NCBI GenBank assembly: GCA_008694505.1
Contig: VZDJ01007749.1
Location: 4,554,941 to 4,618,940 of the forward strand
Source of the DNA: Cyanoderma ruficeps
Taxonomy: Eukaryota > Chordata > Aves > Passeriformes > Timaliidae
Length of the DNA: 64,000 nt
Reading direction: 5' to 3'
The notes below the pieces were generated by a model, which searched no databases, was not told the origin of the DNA, and saw only the letters and a list, made by a program, of their open reading frames with translations. Position 1 is the stretch's first letter. Each line of letters begins with the position of its first letter. The position numbers and the translations under genes were made by a program. Of the stretch, positions 61,491-64,000 are shown piece after piece.

Positions 61491-64000
61491 TTTCTCTTTG
61501 ACCAGCGTCTTCGCACAGTGCTGCAACCAAGGTTGTGCTCAGCCACTGCAGTGTTGCCACTGTGTCTGTCACTTTAAAGTCGTAAAGGTCTACAGTGAAG
61601 ACAAGTCCTAAGACAGGAGAAAGGATGTCATATGTCAGACTGACTTTATCTTATTACAAACCTTAGGACTATTTTAGAACCCTTTTACTATCCGATCATT
61701 TGTTTCTCCACAAAATTCAAATCTGGACACAGGTTCTAAAATTCCCCTTAGTGCCAGACACTTCCAGCTGTGGGTGTATTTGTGTTCTGGGTCCTGCACA
61801 CAGTTTCATGGGTAAGGAAGAGCCTAACAAACCTGGTTTCTGCTTCTTGCTCCTCTCTTTATGATCCTGAACAGTTCGAAAACTCTCCAAGTTCTTTTCA
61901 TGGTGGAGAGATTAAATGGCATTGAGCTGCTGCAGGCAATAGTGCTTTATCCAGTTTTGTAAATCTCTCCAACACCCACTGATTCCGAGCAGGAGAAAAT
62001 TCACTTCCTCCCTGCTATCCAGACTAGGAAAAATTCACCTATCAAAACCACCGTCCTCATCCAAGTTACTTTTCATTTCAAATCCTTTCACCCATTTTCT
62101 CCCTTACTGCAAGAAGTTTCAGTTCTTTTGCCTTCTCACTGAATCTCTGCAAATGTACTTTCCTCCTTCTGGACTTGATTCTCTGTTTCTCTCCTTGTCA
62201 CATCCTTCGTCTGGAACAGCCTTCTATCCACCTTAAAATTCAGCTGGTTTACTTGGCCATTTAACAGCTCTTCTCTGCTGTCTGCTCCCACCTTCACTTT
62301 TAATCTTCAAGTACATCTGTCCAAACTGCATTAAATGACAAACAAGATTACAAGATGCTGAGCAAACCCGGTCTCCTTATGTGTTCATTAAGTAATGAAT
62401 ATCTCCACAGAGCTGCTTCAAAAAGAGCAGTGAACAAAATCCACTGAACAAAAATGTCCCTGGCCATTTCTTTCGTCTTCTATTTTGGTGGAAACAGAAG
62501 GCACAAGGGAGGCAGAGAAACTTGTTTGCATTTTAGCTGGTCTGGCATGGACAGCAATTCAAAGGCTGCAGCACTGGGTTAGTGCACAGCTTGACAGCGA
62601 AATGAACCAAAAAGTCATTTTAAATGCAAGTGGAGCTCAACAGCTGACTTCTACCAACTGCAGCAAGTGAAGAGCAAAATCTAACCAAAGGACAGAAACT
62701 GCTCTAAATATTTGGACTGTGATTTGAGGGTGTGGTCACGAACGAGGCGCTGGAGAGCTTTTGCTGTGTGTGCCCATAACTGCATTTGTAAAGGAGGGCG
62801 CAGGAGGAGGATGGGCATGACAGCACATACACATGTGGCCATCATGGCTGGGCAGACAAACTCCAGGAAGGAACCCAGCGTTACACACAGGAAGGGGAGG
62901 AAGAGGCATATATTAAGTATTTAGGCAAGTATGGGCAAAGCAGAAAGCAGCTTTCTGCCTAAAATACAGCAAAGCATGCCGTTCAACTCTGGATTAAACT
63001 GAGGGGCCACATCAGGTCCCTCAGCCGATAAAATACCCTTTTTTCCCTTTTTTATCTTCTGATCAGAATGTGGAGTTGTCTCAATAAAGGAGCTACAAAG
63101 TTGCAACACTTCAGCATTTATTCAGATCACTAATTACCTGTGAACCTCTTTTGAGTTTTCCATGATTAATTGTCATTCTAGGTGGTCCAAGACACTTCAT
63201 GGAACAAAAATATTCTGGACTACCCAGTGGTGGTAAGATTGTTCAATACCATCTGCCAGGTAAGTTATATGATACAATAATATTTCTCACTTAAATCTCT
63301 ATTACAAAAATAAAAGCAAAGAGGAATTTAATGGCCTTCTACACACTGAAAAGAACAAAGACCTGCAGGTGCAGAAACCTCAGATTCAGCTGTTCTTGTG
63401 CCCAACTTTACCTCACTGTGAGGATAATCTACAGCTGATACCATTGGTACCAGTAATGGAGCAGTAAAACCTGGATGCACACATTTTATTGCAGGTCTCA
63501 TTTCCCACCTTGCACAAGAACAAATCACCATAAAGAACTCTGTGACCTTTTCAGTGGAGAATACAAAACCTGACAGAGTGAAGTCTACTGGCAATAGGTT
63601 TGCTTGGTTTAATTTTGCTCCCATGAACAGCTTGTTTTTGCACACTACCACCATCACAGGCTGAAAGGCAATGTTAGCTAAAAAACTGCAGCAGCAAAGT
63701 TCACAAACACAAATTGACACAAACACATTTGATTGAGAAAAAGCTCATTTGTTTTCCACAAATGAGCTTGTAAATCACAGAGACTCATTGGTTTGCTTTC
63801 AAGTCAATGTTTAAAAGAAAAAAAAATTAAAGGATCATAAACACCAAAGGGAGTTTGACATTTTAATGCATATATGTCTGAGAACCCAGATTTCTTTTTT
63901 GCACTGTTTGCCCTATCATAAATAAGAAAATGCACTTTTTTCCTTGAAATTCTTTGTTTCAATAACTAAGGCAATGGATGTTTGCTTGAGGCATCTATTT

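Larger units (their letters stand above)
36743..64000 (-). other. STUM: STUM intron (partial; at least 27 kb)
   Basis: No upstream STUM exon was recognised from 36743 to the window end, so the first exon(s) should lie beyond 64000. The intron is AT-richer than the intergenic part. It contains degraded CR1 tails, microsatellites and three homopolymers with unresolved bases, all listed separately. The longest frames (44074-44700 minus, 49524-50048 minus, 49645-50352 plus) have no domain or splice support. Large parts, including 48.8-54.6 kb and 57-60.6 kb, hold nothing I recognise. Confidence 0.75.

Overview
The window looks like nuclear DNA of a bird, most likely a songbird. The evidence is several CR1 retrotransposon 3' ends (the classic avian LINE tail), a fragment of an endogenous retrovirus, compact spliced genes, and conserved vertebrate linkage of ITPKB next to STUM. 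Most long open frames here are chance frames in non-coding DNA. Real coding sequence totals only about 600 bases, in five short exons.

Layout. From 1 to about 8.2 kb lies the 3' part of ITPKB on the plus strand: three coding exons (1661-1762, 3134-3205, 5801-6016), then a 3' UTR of about 2.1 kb ending at a poly(A) signal at 8158-8163. From about 23.9 kb to the end of the window lies the 3' part of STUM on the minus strand. Its penultimate exon is at 36563-36742. Its last coding exon is only 35 bases, at 28160-28194, followed by a probable long 3' UTR. The first STUM exon(s) lie beyond 64 kb, so 36.7-64 kb is intron holding degraded CR1 tails, microsatellites and little else that can be recognised. 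The two genes converge tail to tail, as ITPKB and STUM do in human 1q42.

The unusual part is the intergenic stretch between the two 3' ends, mainly 9.2-17.7 kb. It is a patchwork: a minus-strand retroviral LTR with its polypurine tract; two GC-rich elements of about 0.73 kb, nearly identical and in opposite orientation (10539-11271 and 16985-17725), each with an A-rich end; a minisatellite of about 23 bp built around the octamer ATGCAAAT beside both copies; a single exon-sized piece of the actin-related gene ACTL6A with its intron junction and a frameshift; a CpG island; and an exon-like fragment whose splice acceptor has been tandemly duplicated. I infer that this interval collected duplicated and retroposed fragments of other loci.

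ITPKB makes inositol 1,3,4,5-tetrakisphosphate from IP3, and STUM is a small membrane protein. They are neighbours and nothing in the sequence suggests a shared pathway. No bacterial-type or otherwise complete new system is visible. The inverted GC element plus octamer array is the most unusual structure.
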